From Leisingera sp. S132 (lineage in GTDB: Bacteria > Pseudomonadota > Alphaproteobacteria > Rhodobacterales > Rhodobacteraceae): a stretch of DNA of 64,000 nucleotides. This document shows positions 63,763-64,000 of the stretch, in pieces. The stretch is from NCBI RefSeq assembly GCF_025144465.1, contig NZ_CP083559.1, forward strand, positions 1 to 64,000, read 5' to 3'. The notes under the pieces are model-generated. The model worked only from the letters and a program-made list of their open reading frames with translations, was not told the DNA's origin and did not search any database. Both the position numbers and the translations under genes were made by a program. The first letter of the stretch is position 1; the number at the start of each line of letters is the position of its first letter.

Positions 63763-64000
63763 GACGCTCTCCCCACCGAGGCCTGCCAGGTCAGCCGCTG
63801 CGCCATCTCGGCGCGGCCCGGGGCCTGCAGCTTGGCCAGCACCCGCTTGGCATAGGTGTTGAAGGTCTGCTCCTTGAGGCCGGCGATACGCGCTGCCTCG
63901 CGGTTGGAGAGCCCGAGCTGAATGAGCGCCGCCACCCGCGCTTCGGCCGGCGACAGGCCCATCTTCTGGGCCAGCATCTCGATGCGGCGGCGGTCGGGCT
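63759..64000 (-). CDS. LuxR/GerE-type regulator, 3' part (runs off the window)
   Basis: Only the C-terminal helix-turn-helix region is inside the window: RRRIEMLAQKMGLSPAEARVAALIQLGLSNREAARIAGLKEQTFNTYAKRVLAKL. The LSPAEARVAALIQLGLSNREAARI pattern, with the recognition helix NTYAKRVLAKL, is the GerE/LuxR DNA-binding domain. The open frame continues past the right end, so the sensory or partner domain is not visible. It overlaps the next gene by 4 bases. It may control RTX and secretion genes, but this is positional inference. Confidence 0.85.
   Translation of the reverse strand, partial: PDRRRIEMLAQKMGLSPAEARVAALIQLGLSNREAARIAGLKEQTFNTYAKRVLAKLQAPGRAEMAQRLTWQASVGRAS

Overview
The window is GC-rich and tightly coded, with RepA-type replication genes, gene-transfer-agent-like proteins, YjbH-type outer-membrane proteins and an exosortase E/VPEID-CTERM pair. 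Together these point to an alphaproteobacterium of the Rhodobacteraceae (Roseobacter group). A plasmid-type replication and partition module inside a large surface-polysaccharide locus suggests an extrachromosomal element (plasmid or chromid) devoted to exopolysaccharide, capsule and attachment. I infer this from gene content; no database search was possible.

Layout. 1-4.8 kb: two carbamoyltransferases around an SGNH hydrolase, probably polymer decoration. 5.0-8.4 kb: a YjbH/YjbF/YjbE-like secretion module. 8.4-16.4 kb: manC, a glycosyltransferase, two sulfotransferases, a Wzx-like flippase and a Wzy-like polymerase, with remnants of an insertion sequence and of a second manC start. 16.5-25.5 kb: a glycosyltransferase, a Wza-like export lipoprotein, a second YjbF/YjbH pair with its own small secreted partner, a Wzc-like tyrosine autokinase and an undecaprenyl-phosphate sugar transferase. 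25.7-29.3 kb: a tiny Gly/Asn-rich VPEID-CTERM protein, a phosphatase, a small periplasmic protein and exosortase E fused to a CPBP protease. 29.5-35.6 kb: two genes resembling gene-transfer-agent spike proteins, a large tail-like protein and a propeller-RTX protein. 35.6-50.7 kb: glycosyltransferases, a methyltransferase, three sulfotransferase-type proteins (one fused to a glycosyltransferase), UDP-galactopyranose mutase with a GlfT2-like galactofuranosyltransferase, and a Kps-type ABC export system. 51.0-52.4 kb: ugd. 52.5-56.7 kb: parB, parA, an iteron/DnaA-box origin and repA, with three long palindromes that look like parS. 57.1-64 kb: a type I secretion ATPase and membrane-fusion protein, a very large RTX protein, a membrane protein and the 3' end of a LuxR-type regulator.

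How it fits together. ManC and Ugd supply GDP-mannose and UDP-glucuronate, and Glf supplies UDP-galactofuranose. The phosphoglycosyltransferase starts a lipid-linked unit that the glycosyltransferases extend. Sulfotransferases, carbamoyltransferases and the SGNH protein probably decorate it. Wzx/Wzy/Wzc/Wza-like proteins and the YjbFH proteins handle assembly and passage through the outer membrane, while KpsM/T/E may export a second polymer. RTX proteins leave through the type I system, and the VPEID protein is processed by exosortase E, presumably for the matrix or cell surface.
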